In this document: in pieces, positions 28,194-38,300 of the stretch | How positions within the stretch are numbered: the first letter of the stretch is position 1 | How the letters are laid out: each line of letters starts with the position of its first letter | Assembly: GCF_003583405.1 (NCBI RefSeq) | Contig: NZ_QXEC01000010.1 | Coordinates: 142,157-206,156 of the forward strand | Direction: 5' to 3' | Length of the DNA: 64,000 bases | Source of the DNA: Micromonospora radicis | Lineage (GTDB): Bacteria > Actinomycetota > Actinomycetes > Mycobacteriales > Micromonosporaceae | The notes under the pieces: model-generated | The model's input: the letters and a program-made list of their open reading frames with translations, nothing else | Told to the model about the DNA's origin: nothing | The model's database searches: none | Position numbers and translations under genes: made by a program

Positions 28194-28385
28194 GTGGAAT
28201 TCTCCCTGCGCGCGTGTGGTGTGGTCTCCCCTGGCCAACGTCAGCCGCCGGTCAGCGATTCCCACAGTGGTCCAGTTTCCGATTGTAGGCCGCCCGCCGC
28301 CGGGCCACCCGGCGGCGTGACCAGCCGGTCCACCTCCGGCGCGCGCCGGGCGGGCGGGTACCGGCACCGGCGGGCGTCGAACCGG

Positions 28386-29525
28386 TCAACGGCTCCACTG
28401 GCGAGCCAGTCGGGCACCCAACGCCCGCAGCCCCTCCCCCGGGCGGTCCAGGGCCGCCGCCAACCCGCCGCTCTCCTCGCCGCCGAAGTGCTCCACCAGG
28501 CTGTACGCCTCGGTCACCCCGACCGTCGCCGCCTCCCGCCGCCCGGTGCTCACCTGGCCGGCGAGCACGACGCACGGTACGCCCCGATCCCGGGCGGCAC
28601 CGGCGACGCCGGCCACCACCTTGCCGCGCAGCGACTGGTGGTCGAACTTGCCCTCACCGGTGATCACCAGGTCGGTGTCGTCGAGCGCGGCATCCAGCCC
28701 GACGGCCCGGCTGACCAGCCCGATCCCGGATTCGCACCGTCCACCGAGCGCCAACAGCGCGGCGCCGACGCCACCGGCGGCACCGCCACCGGGCAGCGCG
28801 CCCAGCCCGCTGGGACTGCCGGGCAGGCTGTGCTGCAGCACCTCGGCGAAGCGTTGCAGGGCGGCGTCGAGCAGCAGCACGTCGGCCCGGTCGGCGCCCT
28901 TCTGCGGCCCGAAGACGCTGCTCGCCCCATGCAGGCCGAGCAGCGGGTTGTCCACGTCGGTGGCGGCGATCAACCGCGCCTCGCGCAGCCGGGGCGCACC
29001 GTCGAGCGTGGCGGCGGTGGACAGCGCGGCGCCGCCGTACGGCAGGGCCGCCCCGGTGGCGTCCAGCGCCACGGCGCCCAGCGCGGCGAGCATCCCCGCA
29101 CCCGCGTCGTTGGTCGCCGAGCCGCCCAGTCCGACCACCACGGTGCGGGCGCCGGCCTCGACCGCGGCGGCGATCAGCAGCCCCAGGCCGTACGAGGTGG
29201 TGGTCTTCGGGTCGCGCTCGGTCACGTCGAGCAGGTGCAGCCCGCACGCCTGGGCGCTCTCCAGCCACGCGGTCGTGCCGTCGTCGGTGAGCAGGATCTC
29301 ACCGGCGGCCGGGCGGCCCAGCGGGTCGACCGTGGGCACCGGTACCCGCCGACCGGGCAGCGCCTCGGCGAGCACGTCGAGGAAGCCGGGCCCCCCGTCG
29401 GCCAGCGGCCTGACCAGCAGGTCGTCGCCGGGAGCGACCTCCCGCCAGCCGTCGGCCACCGCGGCGGCCACCTCGGGGGCCGACAGCGTGCCGGCGAACT
29501 TGTCCGGACAGAGCAGTACGCGCAT
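28386..29525 (-). CDS. Glycerate kinase (GlxK/GckA class I)
   Basis: A 379-residue enzyme. The N-terminus LLCPDKFAGTLSAPEVA is the class I glycerate-kinase signature, followed by RPLADGGPG, VVVGLGGSATNDAGAGM and LVITGEGKFDHQSLRGKV. It phosphorylates D-glycerate with ATP in glyoxylate or serine turnover. It is divergent from nadA with only 67 bases between starts, so the two promoters overlap or face each other. It matches Rv2205c in the mycobacterial order. Confidence 0.93.
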   Translation of the reverse strand: MRVLLCPDKFAGTLSAPEVAAAVADGWREVAPGDDLLVRPLADGGPGFLDVLAEALPGRRVPVPTVDPLGRPAAGEILLTDDGTTAWLESAQACGLHLLDVTERDPKTTTSYGLGLLIAAAVEAGARTVVVGLGGSATNDAGAGMLAALGAVALDATGAALPYGGAALSTAATLDGAPRLREARLIAATDVDNPLLGLHGASSVFGPQKGADRADVLLLDAALQRFAEVLQHSLPGSPSGLGALPGGGAAGGVGAALLALGGRCESGIGLVSRAVGLDAALDDTDLVITGEGKFDHQSLRGKVVAGVAGAARDRGVPCVVLAGQVSTGRREAATVGVTEAYSLVEHFGGEESGGLAAALDRPGEGLRALGARLARQWSR

Positions 29526-29592
29526 GCCTGGCAGTGTGGCAGCCCACACCGGTGGGGGCGGCGTGCCGGTCGCGCTGTGGGACCATGGGGGC

Positions 29593-30768
29593 GTGACGTC
29601 GACCTGGGTTGAGCCCTCCAACACCGCCACTGCGCTGCTGCTCCTCGGCCGCGGCAGCGACCCCGCCACCGAGCGTGGCGTGGAGTGTCCGGGTGACCTG
29701 CCGGCGCCGAGCGACCCCGACCTGGTGGCCCGGGCGGCGGCGGCGAAGGCCGCGCTCGGCGACAAGGTCTTCGTGCTGGGCCACCACTACCAGCGCGACG
29801 AGGTGATCCAGTTCGCCGACGTGACCGGCGACTCGTTCAAGCTGGCCCGCGAGGCCGCCGCCCGGCCGGACGCGGAGTACATCGTCTTCTGCGGTGTGCA
29901 CTTCATGGCCGAGAGCGCCGACATCCTCACCTCCGCCGCGCAGCAGGTCATCCTGCCGGATCTGGCGGCCGGCTGTTCGATGGCGGACATGGCGGCGCTG
30001 CCGCAGGTCGAGAGCGCCTGGGACGTGCTCACCGAACTGGGCATCGCGGCGCGGACCGTTCCGGTGACGTACATGAACTCTTCGGCTGACATCAAGGGCT
30101 TCGTCGGGCGAAACGGCGGGGTGGTCTGCACCTCCTCGAACGCCAAGCGGGCCCTGGAGTGGGCGTACCAGCAGGGCGAGAAGGTGCTCTTCCTGCCCGA
30201 CCAGCACCTCGGCCGGAACACGGCGGTGCTGGAGATGGGCTTCTCGCTGGACGACTGCGTGCTCTACGACCCGCACAAGCCGGGTGGCGGGCTGACGCCC
30301 GAGCAGCTGCGCGACGCGCGGATGATCCTGTGGCGGGGGCACTGCTCGGTGCACGGCCGGTTCACCCTCGACAGCGTCGACGACGTACGCGAGCGGGTAC
30401 CCGGGGTGAACGTGCTGGTGCACCCGGAGTGCCGGCACGAGGTGGTGAACGCGGCCGATCAGGTGGGCTCGACCGAGTACATCATCCGTACGATCGAGGC
30501 GGCTCCGGCCGGTTCGGCCTGGGCGGTCGGCACCGAGCTGAACCTGGTCCGCCGGCTCGCGCTGGCCCACCCGGACAAGCAGATCATGTTCCTCGACAAG
30601 GCGGTCTGCTACTGCTCGACGATGAACCGCATCGACCTGCCGCACCTGGTATGGGCGTTGGAGGAGCTGGTCGCCGGCCGGGTGGTCAACCGGATCACCG
30701 TGGACGCGGAGACCGCACACCACGCCCGGGTCGCGCTCGACCAGATGCTCGCACTACCCGGCGCCTGA
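29593..30768 (+). CDS. nadA: Quinolinate synthase
   Basis: A 391-residue enzyme of NAD biosynthesis that condenses iminoaspartate with dihydroxyacetone phosphate using a 4Fe-4S cluster. Family segments are VLGHHYQRDEVIQFAD, DSFKLAREAA, YIVFCGVHFMAESA, LVHPECRHEV and AVCYCSTMNRI, which together supply the cluster cysteines. The length of the central region fits the long actinobacterial form. nadB and nadC are not adjacent, unlike the usual nadABC order. The GTG at 29593 starts the conserved TSTWVEPS segment. Confidence 0.95.
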   Translation: MTSTWVEPSNTATALLLLGRGSDPATERGVECPGDLPAPSDPDLVARAAAAKAALGDKVFVLGHHYQRDEVIQFADVTGDSFKLAREAAARPDAEYIVFCGVHFMAESADILTSAAQQVILPDLAAGCSMADMAALPQVESAWDVLTELGIAARTVPVTYMNSSADIKGFVGRNGGVVCTSSNAKRALEWAYQQGEKVLFLPDQHLGRNTAVLEMGFSLDDCVLYDPHKPGGGLTPEQLRDARMILWRGHCSVHGRFTLDSVDDVRERVPGVNVLVHPECRHEVVNAADQVGSTEYIIRTIEAAPAGSAWAVGTELNLVRRLALAHPDKQIMFLDKAVCYCSTMNRIDLPHLVWALEELVAGRVVNRITVDAETAHHARVALDQMLALPGA

Positions 30769-30980
30769 TCACTCTCAGCAACCATTGCCGCACATAAAAG
30801 TGCCGGATCACCGATAAATGCCCCCAGGGGTAGTGTGACCGGATCCATTCTCATCACAGAGGGCTATGCTGCCGGGCGGACGACAACGCGGGCGCGTGCG
30901 TTTGGCCGCGACCGCGCCGTGGGTAGCGACCCGCGGCGAACCCACATCGACACGGCAGCACGCACGCGCTGGAGGTTGCG

Positions 30981-32336
30981 TTGACCGACGACGTCCTGGT
31001 CGTACACGGAGGCACCCCGCTTCAAGGGCGGATCCGCGTGCGCGGTGCGAAGAACCTGGTTTCCAAGGCGATGGTCGCCGCGCTGCTCGGCGACAGCCCG
31101 AGCCGCCTGTTCGACGTACCCAAGATCCGCGACGTCGAGGTGGTCCGCGGCCTGCTCGGGCTGCACGGCGTCAAGGTCTCCGACGGCGTCGAGGACGGCG
31201 AGCTGGTCTTCGACCCGGCGAACGTGGAGAGCGCCAGCACCGACCAGATCAACGTGCACGCCGGTTCCAGCCGGATCCCGATCCTGTTCTGCGGGCCGCT
31301 GCTGCACCGTCTCGGGCACGCCTTCATCCCGGACCTGGGCGGCTGCCACATCGGGCCGCGGCCGATCGACTTCCACCTGCAGGCGCTGCGCGAGTTCGGC
31401 GCCACCGTCGACAAGACGCCCGAGGGGCTGCACCTGTCCGCCCCGAACGGCCTGCACGGCACCAAGTTCTCGCTGCCGTACCCGAGCGTGGGCGCCACCG
31501 AGCAGGTGCTGCTCACCGCCGTGATGGCCGAGGGCGTCACCGAGCTGCGCAACGCCGCCGTGGAGCCGGAGATCATCGACCTGATCTGCGTACTGCAGAA
31601 GATGGGCGCGATCATCAAGGTGCACACCGACCGGGTGATCGAGATCCAGGGCGTACCGAAGCTGCACGGCTACACCCACCGGCCGATCCCGGACCGGATC
31701 GAGGCGGCGAGCTGGGCCGCGGCGGCCCTGGCCACCCGGGGTCACGTCGAGGTGCTCGGTGCCGAGCAGGCCGACATGATGACCTTCCTCAACGTCTTCC
31801 GCTCGGTCGGCGGCGAGTACGAGGTGACCGACACCCGTCCGCCGCGGCCGGGACAGCCGGGCCAGGAGGGCGGCATCCGCTTCTGGCACCCGGGCGGCGA
31901 GCTGCAGGCCACCGCCCTGGAGACCGACGTGCACCCGGGCTTCATGACCGACTGGCAGCAGCCGCTGGTCGTCGCCCTGACCCAGGCCCGGGGCCTGTCG
32001 ATCGTCCACGAGACGGTCTACGAGCAGCGGCTGGGCTACACCGAGGCGCTCAACTCGATGGGCGCGAACATCCAGGTCTACCGGGACTGCCTGGGCGGCA
32101 CCCCGTGCCGCTTCGGCCGGCGCAACTTCAAGCACTCGGCGGTGATCGCCGGGCCCAGCAAGCTGCACGCCGCCGACCTGGTGATTCCCGACCTGCGGGC
32201 CGGCTTCAGCCACCTGATCGCCGCGCTGGCCGCCGAGGGCACCTCCCGGGTGTACGGCGTCGACCTGATCAACCGGGGCTACGAGGACTTCGAGGCCAAG
32301 CTCGCCGACCTCGGCGCGCACGTCGAGCGGCCGTAG
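30981..32336 (+). CDS. murA: UDP-N-acetylglucosamine 1-carboxyvinyltransferase
   Basis: A 451-residue enolpyruvyl transferase for the first committed step of peptidoglycan synthesis. GRIRVRGAKNLVSKAM binds substrate and LGGCHIGPRPID holds the active-site cysteine attacked by fosfomycin, so Cys is present here. It is longer than the roughly 420-residue enterobacterial enzyme, partly through a Pro/Gly-rich insert (TRPPRPGQPGQEGG) before the FWHPGG segment. The start is a TTG with GGAGG 10 bases upstream. The 212-base region before it is less GC-rich and probably holds its promoter. Confidence 0.95.
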   Translation: MTDDVLVVHGGTPLQGRIRVRGAKNLVSKAMVAALLGDSPSRLFDVPKIRDVEVVRGLLGLHGVKVSDGVEDGELVFDPANVESASTDQINVHAGSSRIPILFCGPLLHRLGHAFIPDLGGCHIGPRPIDFHLQALREFGATVDKTPEGLHLSAPNGLHGTKFSLPYPSVGATEQVLLTAVMAEGVTELRNAAVEPEIIDLICVLQKMGAIIKVHTDRVIEIQGVPKLHGYTHRPIPDRIEAASWAAAALATRGHVEVLGAEQADMMTFLNVFRSVGGEYEVTDTRPPRPGQPGQEGGIRFWHPGGELQATALETDVHPGFMTDWQQPLVVALTQARGLSIVHETVYEQRLGYTEALNSMGANIQVYRDCLGGTPCRFGRRNFKHSAVIAGPSKLHAADLVIPDLRAGFSHLIAALAAEGTSRVYGVDLINRGYEDFEAKLADLGAHVERP

Positions 32337-32450
32337 TCCGAGCCACGGTCGGGCCGCTCGACGTCAGCTCGGGCCGGCGGCGACATGGTCAGCAAGGGTC
32401 CGGTGCACCGCGATGTGCACCGGACGCCGGCCGTTGGCTACCCTTGCCGC

Positions 32451-33059
32451 GTGCCGTCGCTGTTTCGCCGCAAGTCCGCCGACCTCGCCGACCCCGCCTC
32501 CGAGCCGCTGACCCCGGCCGAGGAGGAGACGGCGGGCGAGTCCACCCGTCCGCGTGGCTACACCCCCGCCAAGGGGCGCGAGACGCCGAAGCGGCCGGCC
32601 GCCGGCCGCCGGCCGCCGGGGAGCACCAAGCCGCTGAGCAAGGACGAGGCGAAGGCGCTGCGACGCGAACGGCGGGCCGAGGCGGCCGCCGAGTTCCGGC
32701 GCGAGGGTGGCCCGCGCGACCGGGGCCCGGAGCGGTTGCTGGCCCGCAACGTGGTCGACTCCCGGCGTACCGTCGGCACCTGGTTCTTCGGTGGCGCGCT
32801 GGTCGTGCTGATCGGCTCGAACCAGGCGATGCCGCCGGTGATCCGGCTGGCCTCAAACCTGCTGTGGGGTGCGCTGGCCATCGGTGTGGTGATCGACTCG
32901 GTGCTGATCTCTCGCAAGATCAAGAAGCTGGTTCGGGCCCGCTTCCCGCAGAGCACCCAGCGGATGGGGTCGCTCTACCTCTACGCGATCATGCGGGCGA
33001 TCACCTTCCGGAAGCTACGCACCCCGGAGCCGCGCGTGGCCATCGGCGACCAGGTCTGA
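32451..33059 (+). CDS. DUF3043 membrane protein
   Basis: A 202-residue actinobacteria-specific protein. An N-terminal charged, proline- and lysine-rich tail (about 1-85) precedes RRERRAEAAAEFRR and two hydrophobic spans (about 110-130 and 135-155), then a basic KKLVRARFP segment. The pattern matches DUF3043 (Rv2206-like). The function is unknown. The GTG start at 32451 gives VPSLFRRKSADL, a common N-terminus for this family. Confidence 0.87.
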   Translation: MPSLFRRKSADLADPASEPLTPAEEETAGESTRPRGYTPAKGRETPKRPAAGRRPPGSTKPLSKDEAKALRRERRAEAAAEFRREGGPRDRGPERLLARNVVDSRRTVGTWFFGGALVVLIGSNQAMPPVIRLASNLLWGALAIGVVIDSVLISRKIKKLVRARFPQSTQRMGSLYLYAIMRAITFRKLRTPEPRVAIGDQV

Positions 33060-33194
33060 CCGACCCCTGCCGATCGGCGCGATCAGCGTCGGCAAGAGCC
33101 GCCGGCCGCAGCTGGCCACGTCGCCGCCGGCCCGAGCCGACCGGGTCGTCGCCAGCCCGAGCCGACCGGTTCAGCCCCAGTCGGGACTGACCGC

Positions 33195-33503
33195 TCAGGG
33201 CACCCCGAGCAGGCGCAGCAGCGCCGTGGTGCCGGCGGCAGCGATGACCACCAGCACGAACGGCGCCCGCCGCCAGGCCAGCAGCACACCCACCAGCACA
33301 CCGGCCGGCCGGGCCCAGCCGGCGAAGCCGCCGACCTCGGTCAGCGCCGCGGTCGCCGCGAGGGCCGCCAGCAGGGCCGCCGCACCGGCCGGCAGCAACC
33401 GCAGTGCCCAGGCCGGCAGGTCGAGTCGGTCACGCACCAGCACCCCGGCCACCCGGAAGGCGTACGTCCCGACGGCCAGCGCCACGATCACCGCGATCAG
33501 CAC
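33195..33503 (-). CDS. azlD: AzlD-family small subunit of branched-chain amino-acid exporter
   Basis: A 102-residue protein with about four membrane spans and the AzlD pattern TYAFRVAGVLV near the start and ALLRLLG at the end. With AzlC it forms a two-component exporter of branched-chain amino acids or methionine (BrnFE-like). The GTG start overlaps the end of azlC by 7 bases, so the pair is co-translated. A short tandem repeat containing GCCCGAGCCGACCGG lies beyond its stop. Confidence 0.86.
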   Translation of the reverse strand: MLIAVIVALAVGTYAFRVAGVLVRDRLDLPAWALRLLPAGAAALLAALAATAALTEVGGFAGWARPAGVLVGVLLAWRRAPFVLVVIAAAGTTALLRLLGVP

Positions 33504-34411
33504 CGTCCCTCCTCCCGAACGCTCGGCGTCCGCTGCGGCGTGGCCGACGGGACGTCGGCGAGTCGGCGGCCGGGCCGCCCTTCTCCGACCGGTGGCGACT
33601 CAGCCGACGGCAGCTCGACCGACGGCTCGTCGGCGGGCAGCCGGTCGGGGCCCGATCCGGCAGCCGACGGCGGTTCGACCGACTGATCGTCGGCCGGGGA
33701 GGATCCGGCCGAGGGCTGGTCGGGCCCACCCGACGAGGGGCGCCGGAGCCGGTGTAGCGCGAGCAGGGCCGGGCCCACCAGCGCCAACAGCACGGGCAGA
33801 CCGGCCGGCAGGAGCGGGGTGGTCAGGACCGCCACCACCGCTCCACCGAGCGCGGCCGCCCGGATGTCCCGGTCCCGCAACGTGGGCAACAGCAGCGCGA
33901 TCAGGCCCGCCGGAAACGCCGCGTCCAGCCCGAGCGCGGCCGGATCACCGGCCACCCCGCCGGCCAGCACGCCGAGCACGGTGCCGACGTTCCAGGCCAG
34001 GAAGAGCAGTACGCCGGCCAGCCAGAACGCCCGTCGCCGGGCGGCGTCGGAGGGACGGGACAGGGTGAAAGCGGTCGCCTCGTCGGTCATCAGATGGCTG
34101 CCGAGCAGCCGGTGCCAGCGCCGGGGGCCCAGGGCGTCGCCGAGGCTCAGCCCGAACGGCAGATGCCGGGCGTTGAGCAGCAGCCCGGCCAGCACGGCGG
34201 CGAGCGGGCTGCCGGCGGCCACCAACCCGACCGCCATGAACTGCGCACCGCCGGCGTAGACCAGCACCGACATGGTGACCGCGGCCCAGCCGGGCAGCCC
34301 CGCCGCGACCGCCATCGCGCCGAACGAGGCGCCGACCGCCACCATCGCCGCACCGATGGCGGCGACGTCGCGGATCGGGTCTGCCCCCGACGTTCGGTCT
34401 GGCGTACGCAT
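33497..34411 (-). CDS. azlC: AzlC-family large subunit of branched-chain amino-acid exporter, with extended tail
   Basis: A 304-residue membrane protein. The AzlC core (about 1-230) has ASFGAMAVAAGLP, the helix pair around YAGGAQFMAVG, NARHLPFGLSLG and SHLMTDEATAF. Beyond it lies an unusual hydrophilic tail of about 75 residues rich in Ser, Pro, Asp and Glu with repeats like PSVELPSAE; normal AzlC proteins end at about 230-240. It exports branched-chain amino acids or methionine with AzlD. It is divergent from an XRE-cupin regulator over a 47-base gap, the usual arrangement. Confidence 0.87.
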   Translation of the reverse strand: MRTPDRTSGADPIRDVAAIGAAMVAVGASFGAMAVAAGLPGWAAVTMSVLVYAGGAQFMAVGLVAAGSPLAAVLAGLLLNARHLPFGLSLGDALGPRRWHRLLGSHLMTDEATAFTLSRPSDAARRRAFWLAGVLLFLAWNVGTVLGVLAGGVAGDPAALGLDAAFPAGLIALLLPTLRDRDIRAAALGGAVVAVLTTPLLPAGLPVLLALVGPALLALHRLRRPSSGGPDQPSAGSSPADDQSVEPPSAAGSGPDRLPADEPSVELPSAESPPVGEGRPGRRLADVPSATPQRTPSVREEGRC

Positions 34412-34439
34412 GGCCCATCATGATGAACACGGCCCCACC

Positions 34440-34455
34440 GTTCGTCAAATAGAAC
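34440..34455. promoter_or_regulatory. Candidate operator between azlC and the XRE-cupin gene
   Basis: GTTCGTCAAATAGAAC has GTTC/GAAC arms and lies in the 47-base gap, 3 bases before the regulator ATG. The centre is AT-rich in an otherwise GC-rich region. A role in autoregulation and azlCD control is inferred. Confidence 0.45.
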
Positions 34456-34458
34456 AAC

Positions 34459-35037
34459 ATGACCGACGGAGCGAACATGCCCCCGGATCCCGCGCCCCCA
34501 CTGGCCACCATCGCCGCCGCGCTGCGGCACGAACGGCAGCGCGTCGGCCTCTCGCTGACCGAACTCGCCCGGCGGGCCGGGATCGCCAAGTCGACGCTGT
34601 CCCAACTCGAATCCGGTACGGGCAACCCGAGCGTGGAGACGCTCTGGGCACTGGGCGTGGCACTCGACGTGCCGTTCAGCCGACTGGTCGAGCCGCCGGT
34701 GGCCGCCGTACGGGTGATCCGGGCCGGCGACGGCCCGCGGATCCGCTCCGAGCACGCCGACTTCTCCGGCACGCTGCTCGCCGCCGGGGCGGCGCACGCC
34801 CGCCGGGACGTCTACCTGATCGAGTTGGAACCGGGCCGGGTACGCAGCGCCGCCGCGCACACCCCACGCAGCGTCGAGCATCTCGTGGTGGGTGCGGGCC
34901 GGCTCCGCTGCGGGCCGGAGCACGAGCAGGTGGAACTCGGCCCGGGTGACTACGCCACCTTTCCCGGTGACGCACCACACCACTACGAGGCCCTGGAGCC
35001 GGGCACCTTCGCCGTACTGATCATGGAACATCCCTGA
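34459..35037 (+). CDS. XRE-family regulator with C-terminal cupin
   Basis: A 192-residue regulator. The N-terminal helix-turn-helix (about 20-75) reads VGLSLTELARRAGIAKSTLSQLESG. The C-terminal cupin (about 100-190) has HLVVGAGRLRCG and PGDYATFPGDAPHHYEA with the beta-barrel pattern. Proteins of this build next to azlCD sense amino acids and repress or activate the exporter. Its start lies 47 bases from azlC on the opposite strand. The ligand is inferred from neighbours only. Confidence 0.9.
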   Translation: MTDGANMPPDPAPPLATIAAALRHERQRVGLSLTELARRAGIAKSTLSQLESGTGNPSVETLWALGVALDVPFSRLVEPPVAAVRVIRAGDGPRIRSEHADFSGTLLAAGAAHARRDVYLIELEPGRVRSAAAHTPRSVEHLVVGAGRLRCGPEHEQVELGPGDYATFPGDAPHHYEALEPGTFAVLIMEHP

Positions 35038-35370
35038 CCGGCGACGACGCCGAGCCGACGGTGACCGTCGGTGGAGTATCGTCGGAAGTCCGATTCCACC
35101 AAAGACCTAAATGTCCGGATCGATAGGATAACGTTTGGGTTCACCGGGGGTGCCGCAGTGGCGGTGACCGAGCCCGCGCCGCTACCCTCCTTCCGCAGCC
35201 CTTTCGGTGCCGGGACGAGCGACTTTACCGGTTCCGGCGGGTGCCCAGCGCGACCATTTCCGACGAGGTGACATCGCCGTGAGCGAGCGGACGCGAGCCG
35301 ACCACCGGGGCGCGGCCGTGAGCGAGCAGACCGGCCAGATCTCTCCCGGCCGCCGCGACGGGTCCGCCGG
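35038..35370. other. Intergenic region with a lower-GC patch and a possible short ORF
   Basis: This 333-base stretch follows the XRE-cupin gene. Bases about 35080-35140 are clearly less GC-rich than the rest and contain TAGGAT, a possible -10 element, but no convincing -35. A 31-codon ORF at 35279-35374 fills the end. Nothing else was recognised. Confidence 0.4.
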
Positions 35371-35374
35371 ATGA
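35279..35374 (+). CDS. Possible short leader peptide upstream of the WG-repeat gene
   Basis: This ORF of 31 codons (GTG start, MSERTRADHRG...) ends in TGA overlapping the ATG of the next gene (ATGA), the pattern of translational coupling. GAGGTG lies 8-9 bases before the start. It has no recognisable domain and no transmembrane segment. It may be a real small coupled peptide or chance in high-GC DNA. Confidence 0.3.
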   Translation: MSERTRADHRGAAVSEQTGQISPGRRDGSAG

Positions 35375-38300
35375 GTCGCGGCTACGCCGACCGGTGGCAC
35401 GACCCCGCCGAGCCGTCCTGGGTCGTCGAACCGACGACCGAATGGCAGCCGCAGTTCCCCGGCCAGCGCTACCCGGGCGACATTGGCGTCGAGCACCAAC
35501 AGCCGCCCGCCCGGGGCCGGGCCACCGCCGTCGGGCGGGCCGAGGTGCCACCCCTGGCACCGACCAGACCGGACGGCACGTACGTGGGTCGGTCCTGGGA
35601 CGACGACCCGGAGGGCCGGCCGGGCCGGCAGGAGCTACCCGACCAGCGACGTACCGACGACGCCAACGGTGCTCGGCCGTACGAGCAGTCCGGGTACCCG
35701 AGCGCCCGGTCGGCGCCACCCCGGTCCGACGGGCGATGGTCGCCACCCGCCGAGGCGACCCGCGGGCGCGACGGCGTCACCTGGTCCGACGTCGGGCCGC
35801 AGGCCCGGGGCGCGACCGGTACACCACCTCGCCGGGACCAGCGCGAACCCGACCGGTACCCGACGCGCGACGTCGACGGCTATCCACCGTACGAGCCGGA
35901 CCGACGCGACCGGGGCGGTTTCGACCAGCGCGAGCGACGCGAGCCCGGTCCGTACTCCCGACGCCAGCCCGACCGACGCGAACCCGACCGACGCGAGGGC
36001 GACCGACGCGAGGGCGACCGGTACCCGCCAGCCGAGCCGGGCTGGCGCGAACGGCGCGAGGGTGACCGGCGCGAGGGTGACCGGCGCGAACCCGATCGAC
36101 GCGAACCCGACCGGCGGGAGGGTGACCGGTATCCGCAGCGCGAACCGGAGTGGCGCGACCAACGCGACGCCGACCGGTACGCCCGACGACCACGCCGACC
36201 CGAGCCGACCGATCCTGACCAGTACCGGCACGGCGCGCCGGTCTCACCGGCGGGGCGGACGGAGCGCGGCTGGGCGCCGGAGCCGACCGAGGAACCGCAC
36301 CGCCCGGCCGCGCACCGGCCCACCGAGGACGCCGAACGTCGTCCCGCGGCTGACGCCGAACGTCGTCCCCGCTACCAGTGGAGCAGCCACCCCGTTCAGC
36401 CCCGGTCCGAGGACGGACTCCGGGTGGGCGGCTACGGGGTGGACGGTTACCGGGAGGAGTTCACCGTCGGTGACCCCGACGCCGCCCCGTACCCGGACGG
36501 CTACGTCGACGAGGAGCCGATTCGTGGCCGGCGCGACGAACGGGGTCGCCCGGGCTGGTCGCCGGAGCGCGGCGGCGACCAGCCGGCGTCGCCGGAGGCG
36601 GAGGGGTACGCCGCCGCTCCGCGCCGCGACCTGCCGTGGCCGGAGCCGGGACCGCTGCGTCCGAGTTCCGGCCGGGACCATCGGGAGTACCAGCGCCCCG
36701 TCACTGCGGACACCGGCGACCGGCCCCGACCCGACGACCGGCGCCCCGCCGCCACCCCGGACGGGCCCGGCCCGCAACGGTTCGTCGACCGGCCGGCCGC
36801 CCAGGGGGCGGACCCGGCCGCCCGGCCCGTGTCGCCCGCCCCCGACCGCGAGCCACCCCGCCGCCACCTGTCGGTGGTCCCCGACCAGCCGGTCTCCCCC
36901 GCAGCCGGGCGGGCCCGACCGGTCTCCCCCGCCCCGACGTCGGGGCGACCCGACATCGCCCGTCCGGACCGCGACCGGTCGGAGGCGGCCGGGCCGGTTC
37001 AGGACCGGCGTGGCGTCCACCCGGACCAGGAGGCACCGGACCGCCCCGGCCCCGCCACGGAACGGCCGGCGGCCGCAGCCGACCGGGTACCGGCCGGAGA
37101 CACCGTGCGCCCCGCGCCACTGCACCAGAACGAGGTACGCCCGGCACCACTGCACGAACACCAGGTCCGGCCCGCGCCGCTGCACGACCAACCGGTGGTG
37201 GCCACCCCACCAGAGGTGCCCACGCCGCTGGTCGCGTCGGCACCCCCGGCCGCCGGCCCGCCCACCCACCGACCGGTGTCGGCACCGCCCACCCACCGGC
37301 CCGTCTCGGCCCCGCCCGTCGTGGCGACACCCCCGGCCGCCGACGCGCCCACGCCCACCGGCCCGGCCTCGGACAGCCCACAGTCCTGGTTCGGATCGCC
37401 CGCATCCGGGCGACCGAGCCCACCCGAGCGCACCGACCCACCCGCCCCCACCGAGGGCCCGGCAACCCCGTCCGGCGCCGGACGCGACGCCGCCGAGGCG
37501 GCCGCCAGGTCCGAACCGGCTCACCCGGCCACCGAACCCGCACCCACTCGGCCGGTCGGACCGCCACCGAACTGGACGGCGCCGGTTTCGGCACCACCTG
37601 CCTGGCAGGAAGCCTCGCCACCGGTCTCGGCACCGCCGGCCGCGTCGAGCCCCACTCCGGCCACGCCGGTCGCCGCCCCGCCCGACGCACCGGAGTTCGC
37701 ACCGCCGGTCTCCGCGGTACCGGCCGCCGCTGCGCCGACGCCGCCGACCCGGCCCGCAGAGGACGGGCCGGCCGCCGTGCCGATGGCCGCGGAGCCGGCA
37801 CCCGGGTCGACACCCGAGCAGGAGCAGGAACCGAAGCCGGCGCCCGGGCCGCCTCTCGAACCAGCGCCGGAACCAGAACCGGAGCCCGAGCCGGAACCGG
37901 AACCGCCGGCCGATCCCGAACAGTTGTTGGCGGGCTACCGCTGGCGCCTCGACCCGGTGACGCTGCGGGAGATCGTGGCGGACCCGGAGGAACTGCGGAC
38001 GATCCGCGAGCGGCTCACCGAGAAGCTCGGCACGGCCCTGGACAACCGGTCCCGGGCCCGGCTGCTGAGTCTGCGGGCGGTTGCCTCGCGGGTGCTCGGT
38101 GACCTCGACGACGCGCTGGACGACGGCCGGATGGCACTCACCTACGCGGAGGCGACCGGCGAACTACGCCGGGCCGCGCTGGCCCAGGCCCGGCTGGCCC
38201 ACGTACTGCGCTGGCGCGGCGACTTCGCCGAGGCGGACCGGCTGTTCGCGGAGGCGAACTCGGCCGAGTTGCCCGACCGGCTGCGCGCCGCACTGCACGA

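Noticed and set aside
29593..32336. nadA plus murA as part of an antibiotic or resistance cluster
   Set aside because: Both are housekeeping enzymes, MurA keeps the fosfomycin-sensitive cysteine, and no biosynthetic genes are nearby.
35071..35271. 66-codon frame in the gap before the WG-repeat gene
   Set aside because: No ribosome site, mixed composition and no resemblance to a known protein. It overlaps the AT-rich promoter-like patch.
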